The notes under the pieces were generated by a model that did not search any database, was not told where the DNA came from, and worked only from the letters and a program-made list of their open reading frames with translations. A stretch of 35,752 nt of DNA from contig NZ_AUDG01000045.1 of the NCBI RefSeq assembly GCF_000425345.1, positions 1-35,752 of the forward strand, written 5' to 3'. The stretch comes from Rheinheimera baltica DSM 14885 (lineage in GTDB: Bacteria; Pseudomonadota; Gammaproteobacteria; Enterobacterales; Alteromonadaceae). A program made the position numbers and the translations under genes. Positions 15,946 through 24,027 of this stretch are shown here, in pieces. Each line of letters opens with the position of its first letter. The first letter of the stretch is position 1.

Positions 15946-17602
15946 CGCTGACGACCTCGGTTTCAATCAGCAATGAGCTGTAGCCTTGTTCTTTAATTGA
16001 GCGGGTAATAATGGTGATTTGTTCCGCCATGTTTGCTTTTTCTTCGTCCGACAAATTGGGTGAATTTTCGTACTGAATTTGCAGTTCATGACGCTTACGT
16101 TCCAGCGCAAAAATCTTCGCTTCTTCAAGTGATGAAAACGCGCCCTTTTCCAGGCTCTCATCCAGTTCTGCCGCTAAGTTAGCGCGGCGTAGCTGATGCT
16201 TATGCTTATTGGCAATCGCCATTACCGCGCGCACTTGCTGATACATTAAGCCGTCGCCGTCGTTATGTTCAGCGCAGTAGTTTTTTAGCTTGTCCAGCAC
16301 TGTGGTATTTAATACCGGATGGTGTGCGCGTTTCTCACCAGGGTAAGGCTTTTTAATGACTTTTTCATAAATAGCCGGCAAGTTATCTTCTACTTCCAGC
16401 TTTTCTTCCAACCAGATGCGGCGAATTTCTTCCAGCTCTTCCAGTGGTAATAGCTCCAGGGTTTTTACTTCAGGTGGGCCCATTTGCTGCACCGCTACCT
16501 GAGCTTCTAATACTTTTTGTAGCAACTGTTCGCGGAAGCTTTGAATGTAGGGGCCGGGTACTATGTCGGCACCATGCTTGGAAATATGCACGGTAAGGGT
16601 ACCATTCATACGGCGAAAATCGCGGCGGGCTTTATCACGGCGCAGTTTATCCAGTTTCTTATCACGGTTAGCGTCGTTAACGTCGATTTCGTTGCGCAGA
16701 GCCAGCAATGGCAGCATCCAGTCTTTTTCATCGTCATTGGCGATCATGGCTGTCATGGATTTATCTTCAGACACCATAGTGCACACATAGCAGCCAAAGC
16801 GGCTGTCACCACAGCTTTGGGTACTTTTATCCACTACCAGTGGGCATTCGCCGCCCTCAGTTGCACCCTGATACATGCCCATTAAATCCTGATTCGGGAA
16901 GTTCCATGGGTTTGGCACGGAGTTAAGGTAGACCCAGACATCGTCATTAGTCCACTCGGCGATAGGGGTGTACACCCAAACCCGGTCCAGGCTGCCATTT
17001 GCTGTTAAGCCATCGGCTTTACGGGTATTGGTATCGATATTCTCGTAGTGATCCATTGAAGCAGCGCGTGCTGTACTTTCTGCTTTGCGGGTTCCCAGTA
17101 CCAGAATTGCTTCACCACGTTTATCCACCAGATTGTTGATAAAGGTGTTAGACGGAGAAATTTTCAAACGGTCAGTGCACCAGCGAAACTTATAACGTGG
17201 CGCAGGGTAGCCTTTACCAATTAAGTTGACCCAGAAACGATCTTTTACTGCCGGGGTTAACCGGTGTGGAATAATGGGTAAGCCTTGCTTCGCCGTGGTT
17301 TCTTTCATCCGCTCCAGCGATTTCTCTACCCACATAGCAACGAACGGGTTTTCAACCAAGGTATCGGTGCTGATTACATGCACATCTTTATGGCATTTAC
17401 CTTCAGCTTTCAAATCAATCAGTGCATACCAAATAAGCTGCAAAATAGCGGTTGAATCTTTACCGCCGCTGTAACCAATAACCCAAGGGATCTCGTCAGA
17501 CAAATACAGCTGTTTTACATGCGCTTTGGCCGCTTCCAGCGTTTGTTTCAGACCCTTTTGGCCGAATGCTGAGTAGATCTCAGCTGCTAAATTGTTAACC
17601 AT
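15935..17602 (-). CDS. dndC: DNA sulfur modification protein DndC, PAPS-reductase-like
   Basis: The product is 555 aa. The ATP pyrophosphatase PP-loop SGGKDST is at residues 45-51. Cysteines C142 (WCTDRLK), C253, C264, C271 and C274 (the GGECPLV...CGDSRFGCYVC region) fit the Fe-S cluster ligands of DndC. The family adenylates the DNA backbone target and handles the sulfur delivered from DndA. It is longer than PAPS reductase, with a C-terminal helical extension (300-555), as usual for DndC. The start ATG at 17602 overlaps the dndB stop by 8 nt; the end overlaps dndD. Confidence 0.95.
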   Translation of the reverse strand: MVNNLAAEIYSAFGQKGLKQTLEAAKAHVKQLYLSDEIPWVIGYSGGKDSTAILQLIWYALIDLKAEGKCHKDVHVISTDTLVENPFVAMWVEKSLERMKETTAKQGLPIIPHRLTPAVKDRFWVNLIGKGYPAPRYKFRWCTDRLKISPSNTFINNLVDKRGEAILVLGTRKAESTARAASMDHYENIDTNTRKADGLTANGSLDRVWVYTPIAEWTNDDVWVYLNSVPNPWNFPNQDLMGMYQGATEGGECPLVVDKSTQSCGDSRFGCYVCTMVSEDKSMTAMIANDDEKDWMLPLLALRNEIDVNDANRDKKLDKLRRDKARRDFRRMNGTLTVHISKHGADIVPGPYIQSFREQLLQKVLEAQVAVQQMGPPEVKTLELLPLEELEEIRRIWLEEKLEVEDNLPAIYEKVIKKPYPGEKRAHHPVLNTTVLDKLKNYCAEHNDGDGLMYQQVRAVMAIANKHKHQLRRANLAAELDESLEKGAFSSLEEAKIFALERKRHELQIQYENSPNLSDEEKANMAEQITIITRSIKEQGYSSLLIETEVVSDDI

Positions 17603-18683
17603 TCCGCGCCTCTTGGAATTTATCTTCCATCTTTTGCTGTTCAGCTGTTAGAGCAAGACCAAGATGTTTTTTCAATACATTTACAGTGAGTACTGCAGCA
17701 GTGTTATTGTGAGCCATTCTGCCATTATTAAAACAACGTCTATCCCACATAACCGAATTGGTTCTATCCCAGTTAATATCTTGAAACTTTTTCAACAAGG
17801 CTTTCCAGTTTTTGTGCTCTGTGAGCAACTCGCGCCCTAAAATAGCAAAGCATTTAAGTAAAATAGCGGTAAAAAGCACATAATGTGCTCGATCTTGTGG
17901 CCTGATCTGGTGGGTTTTAGCTTGCTGCCATAAGGGGAGGTTGCTTGCTAATGCATCCCAAAAAATTATCGATTGCTTTGCTTTAGCATCCCAGTTTTTT
18001 TCATCGACGTTTTTAGCCAGTTCTACACAGGCAGCATAAAGCGAACTGTGTTTAAATAATTTTGCTGAGCGTCCGCTAATACTGTTCTCAGAGAAATCAA
18101 TAACGCCGTTAAAAAAAGCACTTTCTTTCGCTACTTTGTTGGTAAGGAGCTCTTCAGGGCTATCACCATAAAGTACAGCAGTTGATTTGCTGGTTTTCAC
18201 CGGATAAAGATTGAGATCACGGAATACTTTTTGTCTTTGTTTTAGATCTTTATTTACAAAGAAAACGACTGAGATAGTTTCATCACCAAGCGAAGGGTCT
18301 TCTTCAAGAGCCCGGCTTATTGCGGCGCTGCGGTGTTGGCCATCAGTGAGGTAAAACTCAGCATCATCATCGACGTGCAGATTGCCAATTTTGCTTCCAT
18401 GCCCATCAACATTAATCGGTTCGAAAAAGGTGTTGCCCTCGATACAAGCCGTCAGCGATGAAAAAGTATAGTCGCTTCTATTTTGATGTATGTATTTTGT
18501 GATCTGTGGTATCCGATTCAAATTCAGTAACCTTTGCGCGCGGTTTTCGGGGCTAAGCACTGTTTCGTCGAAAGTGAATATCTTTTTTAGCCTTTTGAGC
18601 GGGCACATAACAATGTAATATTCTGTACCTGCTTGCATCCCGCGAATAGCCGGAAAGGTTAAACCCGATACGATGTTGCTCAC
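17595..18683 (-). CDS. dndB: DndB, DGQHR-domain regulator of phosphorothioation
   Basis: The product is about 362 aa from GTG at 18683-18681, which has AGGAG at 18696-18692 (8-nt spacing). Upstream in-frame codons reach 18764, but that extension runs through the operator boxes and is unlikely to be translated. The protein shows GLTFPAIRGMQAG at the N-terminus, as in known DndB, and the diagnostic TDGQHRSAA motif (DGQHR family, ParB-like fold). DndB of Salmonella is reported to be a transcriptional repressor of the dnd promoters that recognises TACG/CGTA half-sites. It is first in the dndBCDE operon. The operator-like repeat just upstream fits autoregulation. Confidence 0.9.
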   Translation of the reverse strand: MSNIVSGLTFPAIRGMQAGTEYYIVMCPLKRLKKIFTFDETVLSPENRAQRLLNLNRIPQITKYIHQNRSDYTFSSLTACIEGNTFFEPINVDGHGSKIGNLHVDDDAEFYLTDGQHRSAAISRALEEDPSLGDETISVVFFVNKDLKQRQKVFRDLNLYPVKTSKSTAVLYGDSPEELLTNKVAKESAFFNGVIDFSENSISGRSAKLFKHSSLYAACVELAKNVDEKNWDAKAKQSIIFWDALASNLPLWQQAKTHQIRPQDRAHYVLFTAILLKCFAILGRELLTEHKNWKALLKKFQDINWDRTNSVMWDRRCFNNGRMAHNNTAAVLTVNVLKKHLGLALTAEQQKMEDKFQEARNG

Positions 18684-18711
18684 AAAATTAGCTCCTGATA
18701 ACCGAACTTCA

Positions 18712-18740
18712 GTACGTACGAAAAATGCACTTGTACGTAC
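18712..18740. promoter_or_regulatory. Paired GTACGTAC operator boxes between dndB and dndA
   Basis: Two copies of the palindrome GTACGTAC lie at 18712-18719 and 18733-18740, each followed by GAA. Centre-to-centre spacing is 21 bp, two helical turns, so two dimers could bind one face. The boxes contain TACG and CGTA half-sites, the elements reported for Salmonella DndB. The exact reported spacing (TACG N10 CGTA) is not reproduced. Location in the divergent dndB/dndA gap predicts control of both directions. Confidence 0.65.
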
Positions 18741-18759
18741 GAACAAGGTTGCATATCCT
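18731..18759 (+). promoter_or_regulatory. Candidate dndA promoter overlapping the second operator box
   Basis: TTGTAC (18731-18736), 17 nt, then TATCCT (18754-18759) is a plausible sigma70 pair whose -35 lies in the second GTACGTAC box. An alternative, TTGCAT (18749-18754), 17 nt, TTTATT (18772-18777), lies just downstream. Either would be blocked by a bound repressor or nearly so. The choice between them is uncertain. Confidence 0.35.
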
Positions 18760-18811
18760 AGCAAAGTACACTTTATTTGTCTCTTTTTTTATAATTTTTT
18801 GGACCAGAGTT

Positions 18812-19936
18812 ATGACCGTTTATCTTGATTTCAACGCAACTACACCGGTATTGGATGAAGTTGCTGATTTGGTTTATAAAGTTATGACTGAGGAATATGG
18901 CAACGCCGGTAGCCGTACCCATGAGTTCGGTGTTGCGGCAAAACGTGCTGTTGAAATTGCCCGTGCGCAGGTCGCTGAAATTGCTAAAGCAGATAAAACG
19001 GAAGTGATTTTTACCAGTGGTGCTACAGAGAGTAACAATATCGCCATTTTGGGCTTGCGTGAATTTGCACAGCAGAGCGGCAAAAAACACATTATTACCA
19101 GCAAGCTGGAGCATAAAGCCGTACTTGAGCCTATAGAGCACCTGGAACAGCAGGGTTTTGACGTTACCTATCTGGATGCAACAGCTGGTGGGCAAGTGGA
19201 TATTGCGCAGCTCAAAGCTGCACTGCGTGACGATACGGTATTAGTGTCGATAATGCACATCAACAATGAAACCGGTGCAATTCAGCCAATCGGTGATATT
19301 TGCCAGTTGTTGACCGAGCATGACGCTTATTTGCATGTCGATGCAGCGCAGAGCTTTGGTAAGTATCCGTTTGATCTCGACAATCCGCGTATCGATTTTA
19401 TCAGTGTCAGCGGCCACAAATTGTATGCCCCAAAGGGCATTGGTGCGCTGATAATGCGTCGGCGTGGCTTTATCAAGCCACCGTTAAAGCCAATTCACTT
19501 TGGTGGCGGGCAAGAAAAGGGTTTGCGGCCAGGTACGCTGGCGACACCACTAATAGCAGGTTTGGGTTTGGCTTGTGAACTGGCGTCAAAAAATGCTGAA
19601 AAGTGGCTGGCACATGTCAGTGAGTTAAAAACCACTTTTACTGCTGTTGTAAGCGAGCTGGGCGCTGAAGTTAATGGCCAAAATGCCTCGCCGTATGTCA
19701 TTAATTTTTCTGTGCCTGGGATCAATTCAGAAGCAGCAATGGTTAAACTGAAGGGGATTATTGCAGTATCAAACGGCTCGGCTTGTACATCAAGCAGTTA
19801 TACGCCATCGCATGTTTTAACTGCTATGGGGTTGGACTCTGAGCGCATTGCTGGCGCTATTCGTGTGTCTTTTGGTGTAACAACGAAGCAACTTCCGATT
19901 GCAGATATCACGGCGGCTTTACGTAGCTTGCTTTGA
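18812..19936 (+). CDS. dndA: Cysteine desulfurase DndA (IscS/NifS-like)
   Basis: The product is 374 aa from ATG 18812; the in-frame extension to 18725 would cross the promoter and is rejected. It begins MTVYLDFNATTPVLDEV, typical of class V PLP aminotransferase-fold desulfurases. The PLP lysine is K203 in SGHKLYAPKG, and the catalytic cysteine is C325 in NGSACTSSSYTPSHVL. It releases sulfur from L-cysteine as a persulfide and passes it to DndC. The dedicated desulfurase means the host IscS is not needed. It is transcribed divergently from dndB and converges with the HTH gene at its 3' end (18-nt overlap). Confidence 0.93.
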   Translation: MTVYLDFNATTPVLDEVADLVYKVMTEEYGNAGSRTHEFGVAAKRAVEIARAQVAEIAKADKTEVIFTSGATESNNIAILGLREFAQQSGKKHIITSKLEHKAVLEPIEHLEQQGFDVTYLDATAGGQVDIAQLKAALRDDTVLVSIMHINNETGAIQPIGDICQLLTEHDAYLHVDAAQSFGKYPFDLDNPRIDFISVSGHKLYAPKGIGALIMRRRGFIKPPLKPIHFGGGQEKGLRPGTLATPLIAGLGLACELASKNAEKWLAHVSELKTTFTAVVSELGAEVNGQNASPYVINFSVPGINSEAAMVKLKGIIAVSNGSACTSSSYTPSHVLTAMGLDSERIAGAIRVSFGVTTKQLPIADITAALRSLL

Positions 19937-20107
19937 GTTAATGGGTATCTGGTAAAAATAAGCATTACCTTGTTTTTTGTAGGGTAGTTTGCCAACTACC
20001 CGAAGGTGCATCAGCTCGCAGCTGGACACTTTCAACACCTTTTTCGCTTCGTTGCTGGTTAGCCAGTTTTCCATTTCTTGCTTTTTATCTGTCATTAATC
20101 TGACCAT
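19919..20107 (-). CDS. Small HTH protein (excisionase/MerR-like)
   Basis: The product is 62 aa (58 aa if ATG 20095 is used). WLTSNEAKKVLKVSSCELMHLR fits a winged-helix motif of the excisionase/MerR type: a tryptophan, then a SNEAKKVLKVS helix-turn-helix and the GKLPYKKQGNAYFY wing. It overlaps the dndA 3' end by 18 nt on the opposite strand. No clear Shine-Dalgarno is seen at either start. It could be a dnd regulator or an island recombination directionality factor; no integrase is visible in the window. An 8-bp perfect hairpin (19982-20001) lies inside it. Confidence 0.6.
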   Translation of the reverse strand: MVRLMTDKKQEMENWLTSNEAKKVLKVSSCELMHLRVVGKLPYKKQGNAYFYQIPINSKQAT

Positions 20108-20180
20108 GATTTCACTGCAAAGGCTTTGATACTAACGCTGTTACGGCTGATTTAAAAGCTTGGCAAGTACAGCTTGTTGA

Positions 20181-20210
20181 TTGTTTTAAAAATGTAATTT
20201 GTGTTATATT
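20181..20210 (+). promoter_or_regulatory. Promoter of the toxin-like operon
   Basis: TTGTTT (20181-20186), 18 nt, then TATATT (20205-20210) lies 27 nt before the ATG at 20238, in an AT-rich stretch. A GAGG ribosome site follows at 20227-20230. Confidence 0.5.
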
Positions 20211-20237
20211 TTTGGTTTTCAAGGATGAGGGCCTCTT

Positions 20238-21179
20238 ATGAAAACACTGCACGATATTCAACGTACTAACCAAATTCGCCTGCAAGCGCAGCAAAACCAG
20301 CAAAGAGAAGCGTTGGCTAAAGCATTGGCGGCCAATTCACACACTATGTTTGTGATGAATGAAGCAGAGTTTTTTGAGCTGGCGGTAAATATTAAGCGCC
20401 AGCAAGGTATGCAGCCAGTACAGATCCAAGCTTGGGTGGAGCAATTAGCGTTGCAAAACCCAGCGTTAGGCCAGCTATGGCGCCGCTACGATGACAATGT
20501 TAAAGCTGTCATGTCCTATATTCCCGCAACCGTTGATGCAGCCGCGCTGGCCGTGTTGGCAAAAGATTTAAGTAAAAGCGGCAATATACTGACGAAATAC
20601 CAGATTAAAAATTACCATGGCCGTACTTATGTGATTATTAAGGGCTATCCAGCGCTAAGGCGGCATCTAACCGGTTCGCGTTACTTGGCTAGTCACCCTA
20701 AAGTAGTTTCAATGGGCATTGGTAAAATGGGGGCAGCCAAAGCTATTAAAGGCGGTTTTGTGTTGTCGTTAGTGTTATCCGTGGGCTTTCATGCCATTGA
20801 TCAGCTGCTAAACGATCAGAAAACCTGGCATGACTTTGTTGGTGGGGTAGCGGCAGATATGATTTATGCTGGCGCGTCATTTGCGATTGCGTCTTTTGCT
20901 GTATCTGCTGTTATTGGTGGAGCAACTGCTTTGGCAATAGGCAGTCTGGTAGTAGTCGTTGCTGTAGGTTTTGTTTTAAGTGCAGTGTTTTTACTACTTG
21001 ATGACCACGTGCAGTTAGGTCAGCGGATCTCAAAAATGCTACTTGAAACACAAACACAAATTGAGAATAACTTGTTGGCAGTGGAAGACAAAGTAAGTGA
21101 GATTAACAAGCAATGGAGTGAGGACACGTTAGCGTTTCTGCATAAGTTGTTTGCTATTCCAAAGTGGAGCTTGAAGTAA
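20238..21179 (+). CDS. Putative pore-forming toxin/effector-like membrane protein
   Basis: The product is 313 aa. Residues 1-160 are soluble, Q/A-rich and helical, ending in GYPALRRHLTGSRYLASHPK and VVSMGIG. Residues 172-190, 205-228 and 230-255 are strongly hydrophobic and glycine/alanine-rich; a charged helical tail (256-313) follows. A soluble front with a late hydrophobic block is the layout of colicin-like and type VI pore-forming effectors. From memory, the KGxPxLRxxLxGxRYxxxxPKVxxMGxG pattern recurs in such C-terminal toxin domains, but this is not verified. No secretion signal is present. The stop overlaps the ATG of a three-TM protein (TAATG), as expected for an effector and its membrane immunity protein. 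An ordinary inner-membrane protein remains possible. Confidence 0.55.
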   Translation: MKTLHDIQRTNQIRLQAQQNQQREALAKALAANSHTMFVMNEAEFFELAVNIKRQQGMQPVQIQAWVEQLALQNPALGQLWRRYDDNVKAVMSYIPATVDAAALAVLAKDLSKSGNILTKYQIKNYHGRTYVIIKGYPALRRHLTGSRYLASHPKVVSMGIGKMGAAKAIKGGFVLSLVLSVGFHAIDQLLNDQKTWHDFVGGVAADMIYAGASFAIASFAVSAVIGGATALAIGSLVVVVAVGFVLSAVFLLLDDHVQLGQRISKMLLETQTQIENNLLAVEDKVSEINKQWSEDTLAFLHKLFAIPKWSLK

Positions 21180-21748
21180 TGCAGCAAGGCGAGCACTTTG
21201 AGCGTAAAAAGGCTACGGCGGTATTTTTGTCACTTATTATGCTTGGCGCGATTGCAGTTGCGGTGTTCAAATCTGTGGAGCTTTTATCATTGCTGGTCGA
21301 TTTTGACTCACAACCTTTTTATTTCAGATTACCGTTAGTGGCATTACCGCTATTAATTACTTCGCCAATGTTACTGATGTTGATTTATATAATGCTGCGT
21401 CGAAACTTCGGTCACTTGCCAGAACAGCATTTTGCATTGTGGGTAAAAATTTCGCTGGTGTTATTGGCCGTGGCCTTTGCAGTGCGCATAGCGCTGGGAA
21501 TCTGGTTGCCAGGCTATGTAGCAGCGCATGGTTTTACGCATTGCAGCAAGCTTGAGAATCCATCGCCTTTTGCCTCGCAAGTTTGGGTGCGCCAGCCGGA
21601 ATACTGCCATGAATTATCCTATTTGGTTAACGTTGAAGTACTGGATTGGTTTGATGAACAAGCAGTTGCTGATAAGCGCCCCTCTGTTGAAGACGTTACC
21701 GCACAGATTGAATTATTTATTGCAGAATATAAGCAGCGGTATCAGTGA
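21179..21748 (+). CDS. Three-TM membrane protein, candidate immunity protein
   Basis: The product is about 189 aa from ATG 21179, with GGAG at 21166-21169 (9-nt spacing). An in-frame GTG at 21164 lies within that ribosome site and is less likely. Membrane segments are at about 14-36, 46-70 and 84-107. A periplasmic or extracytoplasmic C-terminal region with two cysteines (HCSK, EYCHEL) and a charged tail follows. Size and topology match immunity proteins of pore-forming bacteriocins and effectors. The one-base stop/start overlap with the upstream gene indicates coupled translation. Family not recognised. Confidence 0.55.
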   Translation: MQQGEHFERKKATAVFLSLIMLGAIAVAVFKSVELLSLLVDFDSQPFYFRLPLVALPLLITSPMLLMLIYIMLRRNFGHLPEQHFALWVKISLVLLAVAFAVRIALGIWLPGYVAAHGFTHCSKLENPSPFASQVWVRQPEYCHELSYLVNVEVLDWFDEQAVADKRPSVEDVTAQIELFIAEYKQRYQ

Positions 21749-21981
21749 CGACGGAGAACAAACCCGGCACACCAGAATTTGAAGCTTGGCTGTTGGCCAG
21801 AGCGCAAAAATGGTCTGATGCATTGTTTACCGCTGAAATACCCGAAGAGCTGGCTCATGTCGATAGTGGCATAATGGCCGGCCCGCGCAGTTGGGCGGAT
21901 GTTATGCCGGAAAAAACCATCGCTGAAGATATTGCCATTGATAAGGCGCATAAGCGTATGCACCTTAAAGTGGTTAAGTAG
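21745..21981 (+). CDS. Small soluble protein of unknown function
   Basis: The product is 78 aa, starting at GTG 21745 in a GTGA overlap with the previous stop. It is acidic, with no membrane segment or recognised motif. The C-terminus is basic (KAHKRMHLKVVK). It is third in a tightly overlapping operon and is probably co-expressed with the two membrane proteins. It could be an accessory or chaperone-like component. Confidence 0.5.
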   Translation: MTTENKPGTPEFEAWLLARAQKWSDALFTAEIPEELAHVDSGIMAGPRSWADVMPEKTIAEDIAIDKAHKRMHLKVVK

Positions 21982-22012
21982 GGTTATTTAGCAATGCAAC
22001 CATACCAGCCGG

Positions 22013-22411
22013 TTAGCTAAAACTGGTCTTCACTTCTGTGGTTGCCGCTGTCATCAGCTTATGAATTGGGCATTTATCGGCAATGGCGGCCAGTTGGCTT
22101 TTTTGCTCGTCAGTTAATTGCCCCAGCAGCTTTAGCTGCACATTTAATACATACACGCCCTGCGCTTCGCGGCTGTTGTCGCGCTCTATGTCTATGTCGA
22201 TATAATCCAGCGGCAGTTGTTTACGTTTGGCGTACATCATTACCGTAATGGCTTTGCAAGCGGCCAGGGCGGCGTCGTAGTAGTCGTGCGGGTCGGGCGC
22301 GCTGTCGTCTCCGCCTAACTCTTTGCTTACGTCGGCAAATACCGTGTGCTGGTGTATGCGAATGGTTTGGCGGTAGATGCCGCTGTCGCTTTTGAGTAGT
22401 TTAATACTCAT
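22013..22411 (-). CDS. OsmC family peroxidase-like protein
   Basis: The product is 132 aa from ATG 22411 (AGGG just upstream). An upstream extension to 22585 is open but of implausible composition. The two OsmC/Ohr cysteines are present: C52 in AALAACKAI and C114 in ADKCPIHKL. Proteins of this family reduce organic or inorganic hydroperoxides by a cysteine-pair thiol mechanism. The KxGxxDxxPDPHDYYDAAL stretch is typical of the YhfA/OsmC branch. It faces the toxin-like operon convergently with a 31-nt gap. Confidence 0.9.
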   Translation of the reverse strand: MSIKLLKSDSGIYRQTIRIHQHTVFADVSKELGGDDSAPDPHDYYDAALAACKAITVMMYAKRKQLPLDYIDIDIERDNSREAQGVYVLNVQLKLLGQLTDEQKSQLAAIADKCPIHKLMTAATTEVKTSFS

Positions 22412-22580
22412 GCGTGGCCCTTTGTATGTTAAACGCCTGTAGCAGTTGGCTGATACCCTGTGTTTAGGGCAACAGTATAGAATAATTGGCGTACTGACAA
22501 CGGTCGTGCTGTTATTGGCTGCGCTAATGCAGGTTACAAAAAAGTCGCTGTGGTGTTTGCTGGTGCTGTAAAAACAAAAA

Positions 22581-22610
22581 AGCATCGCTGTTGCTAGCGA
22601 TGCTTTTTTA
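22581..22610 (-). terminator. Intrinsic terminator of the PEP-CTERM gene
   Basis: AGCATCGCT (22581-22589), 6-nt loop, AGCGATGCT (22596-22604), with a T-run on + and an A-run before it. The A-run gives a U-tract on minus transcripts coming from the gene ending at 22625. It could act in both directions. Confidence 0.8.
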
Positions 22611-22624
22611 TTACCACACTAACA

Positions 22625-23251
22625 TTACTGTTTTTTAGTGTGACGCGCTGCCAAACCTAACAGACCTAAGCCTAAGATGGCAATAGTCGCTGGCTCTGGT
22701 ACAGAGGCAGTGGTTGGGGTGTTACGTACAATATATAAACCAGAAGATGTTTCACGCGTGCTACCTGAGTAATTAGTAGAAAAAATTCTTGAGGTTCCTG
22801 CCCAGGCAGAGGCCCCCATCATTCTGATTACGTTATTCGCCGTAAAATACAGACCGTAGGTATCTACACCGCCACCGTTTAACGTAGTAGTACCAAACAG
22901 GCTTCTGAAATCAGTGAAGTTTTGTATTAATGCACTGTCTGTAGTGTCAACGCTACCGATTGCGCCGTGTACCGCAGAAAACGTTGGGAAAGCGGCATTA
23001 AACAGGTCTGCAACTTCTTGAGCAGTGGCTAAACGCCAGCCCATGCCACGGGCGATAAACGATTCCCAGTTAGCAAAGGTCCAGGAATTTGATACGGACA
23101 AATCTAACCATGTTAGGCTTGAAACGGTATCTGATACGGCTAAGTTGTCACCGGCATCCGTGTAATCTGCTTCAATTAAACCTGCGTTTGCAACACTACT
23201 TACAGCCAGGACTAAGCCTGCTGCAGCTGCTTTTAACATTTTTAAGTACAT
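22625..23251 (-). CDS. PEP-CTERM sorting-domain secreted protein
   Basis: The product is 208 aa. It has a signal peptide (residues 1-23, MLKAAAAGLVLAVSSVANA), then a globular domain with TWLDLSVSNSWTF and GWRLATAQEVADLF. That motif recurs in secreted PEP-CTERM and lectin-like proteins with an SLTWLDL opening. The tail SVPEPATIAILGLGLLGLAA ends in a basic ARHTKKQ, a textbook PEP-CTERM sorting signal. Such proteins are processed by exosortase and moved to the surface or exopolysaccharide; exosortase is not in this window. The start is ATG 23251 with AAGGAA upstream; a terminator follows. Confidence 0.9.
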   Translation of the reverse strand: MYLKMLKAAAAGLVLAVSSVANAGLIEADYTDAGDNLAVSDTVSSLTWLDLSVSNSWTFANWESFIARGMGWRLATAQEVADLFNAAFPTFSAVHGAIGSVDTTDSALIQNFTDFRSLFGTTTLNGGGVDTYGLYFTANNVIRMMGASAWAGTSRIFSTNYSGSTRETSSGLYIVRNTPTTASVPEPATIAILGLGLLGLAARHTKKQ

Positions 23252-23437
23252 CGAAGTTCCTTTTACTACTTTAAGATTATGGAATGAAATGGAGTTAATT
23301 TTAATATCTAATGTAGTGATGCATTAATCATGCCGGATATTTATTTTTATAATTTACATGGTGTTACGCTAGTTTGGTGTTTGGTGAGTTCAGTGTATGT
23401 AAAGAAAACAGACAACAATGTGTATGTTGCTTTAGGC

Positions 23438-23932
23438 TTAGCCAGCTTGATGAGTAAAGTTGGTGTGCTGGGTATAAAAGCCTAAAGACGCTAGCCAGGC
23501 AAAGGCGGCTTGTTGTTCTGCGAAGATGCGTCGTTCAAAATTGTCGGTTTTTTCGATAACCATCCGGTCCATTTGATAACGTTTAACCATATTAGGGCAA
23601 TAAACTTGTGCGGCATAACGTAGGTCGTGTTTGATGCACCACACAACCAGATCTTGCACTATAGGTTCTATTCCAGGCACGCCAAGGTGCCAGTCGTCCA
23701 TATAGACAATATGCGCCCAGGGTTGGCCTATTAATGGCTCGGCTATCGCTTTAAATTCTGTGGCGAAATCCATTGCGCTAAAGCGGCTCCAGCTACCACT
23801 GATTACAGCGATTAATACTTTATCTTCACGCCAAAGCTTGAAATCGGGTGTTTGGATCATCGCTATGCTCTGGTAACAGGTTTCAAGATTAAATATAGCA
23901 GCTTGCTGTGCAGGCGTTATGATATAGCACAT
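23438..23932 (-). CDS. STAS/SpoIIAA-like conserved hypothetical protein
   Basis: The product is up to 164 aa; the conserved part probably begins at the internal ATG at 23860 (MIQTPDFKLWRED). The pattern KVLIAVISGSWSR, then PWAHIVYMDDWHLGVPGIEP and LRYAAQVYCPNMVKRYQMDR, alternates strands and helices. This fits a small STAS/SpoIIAA-like alpha/beta domain found in many marine gammaproteobacteria. No catalytic residue is evident, and function is unknown. It is monocistronic and divergent from the desaturase gene. Confidence 0.6.
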   Translation of the reverse strand: MCYIITPAQQAAIFNLETCYQSIAMIQTPDFKLWREDKVLIAVISGSWSRFSAMDFATEFKAIAEPLIGQPWAHIVYMDDWHLGVPGIEPIVQDLVVWCIKHDLRYAAQVYCPNMVKRYQMDRMVIEKTDNFERRIFAEQQAAFAWLASLGFYTQHTNFTHQAG

Positions 23933-24027
23933 GATAAGTTAGTTTTGTTTGCATAAAATGCATAGACAACAGGGTGCACTCTGCTAGTCTGGATGACAAC
24001 GTTGCATACATACCAATAGAAAATGCT

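Noticed and set aside
18684-18764. Extended N-terminus for DndB up to the ATG at 18764
   Set aside because: It would translate through the operator boxes and lacks DndB homology; GTG 18683 has AGGAG at ideal spacing.
19982-20001. Perfect 8-bp hairpin GGGTAGTT/AACTACCC after dndA
   Set aside because: No T-run on either strand and it lies inside the HTH coding region, so it is not called a terminator for dndA.
22412-22585. Longer OsmC start at 22585
   Set aside because: The extra 58 residues have non-native composition, and ATG 22411 has an adjacent AGGG and matches family N-termini.
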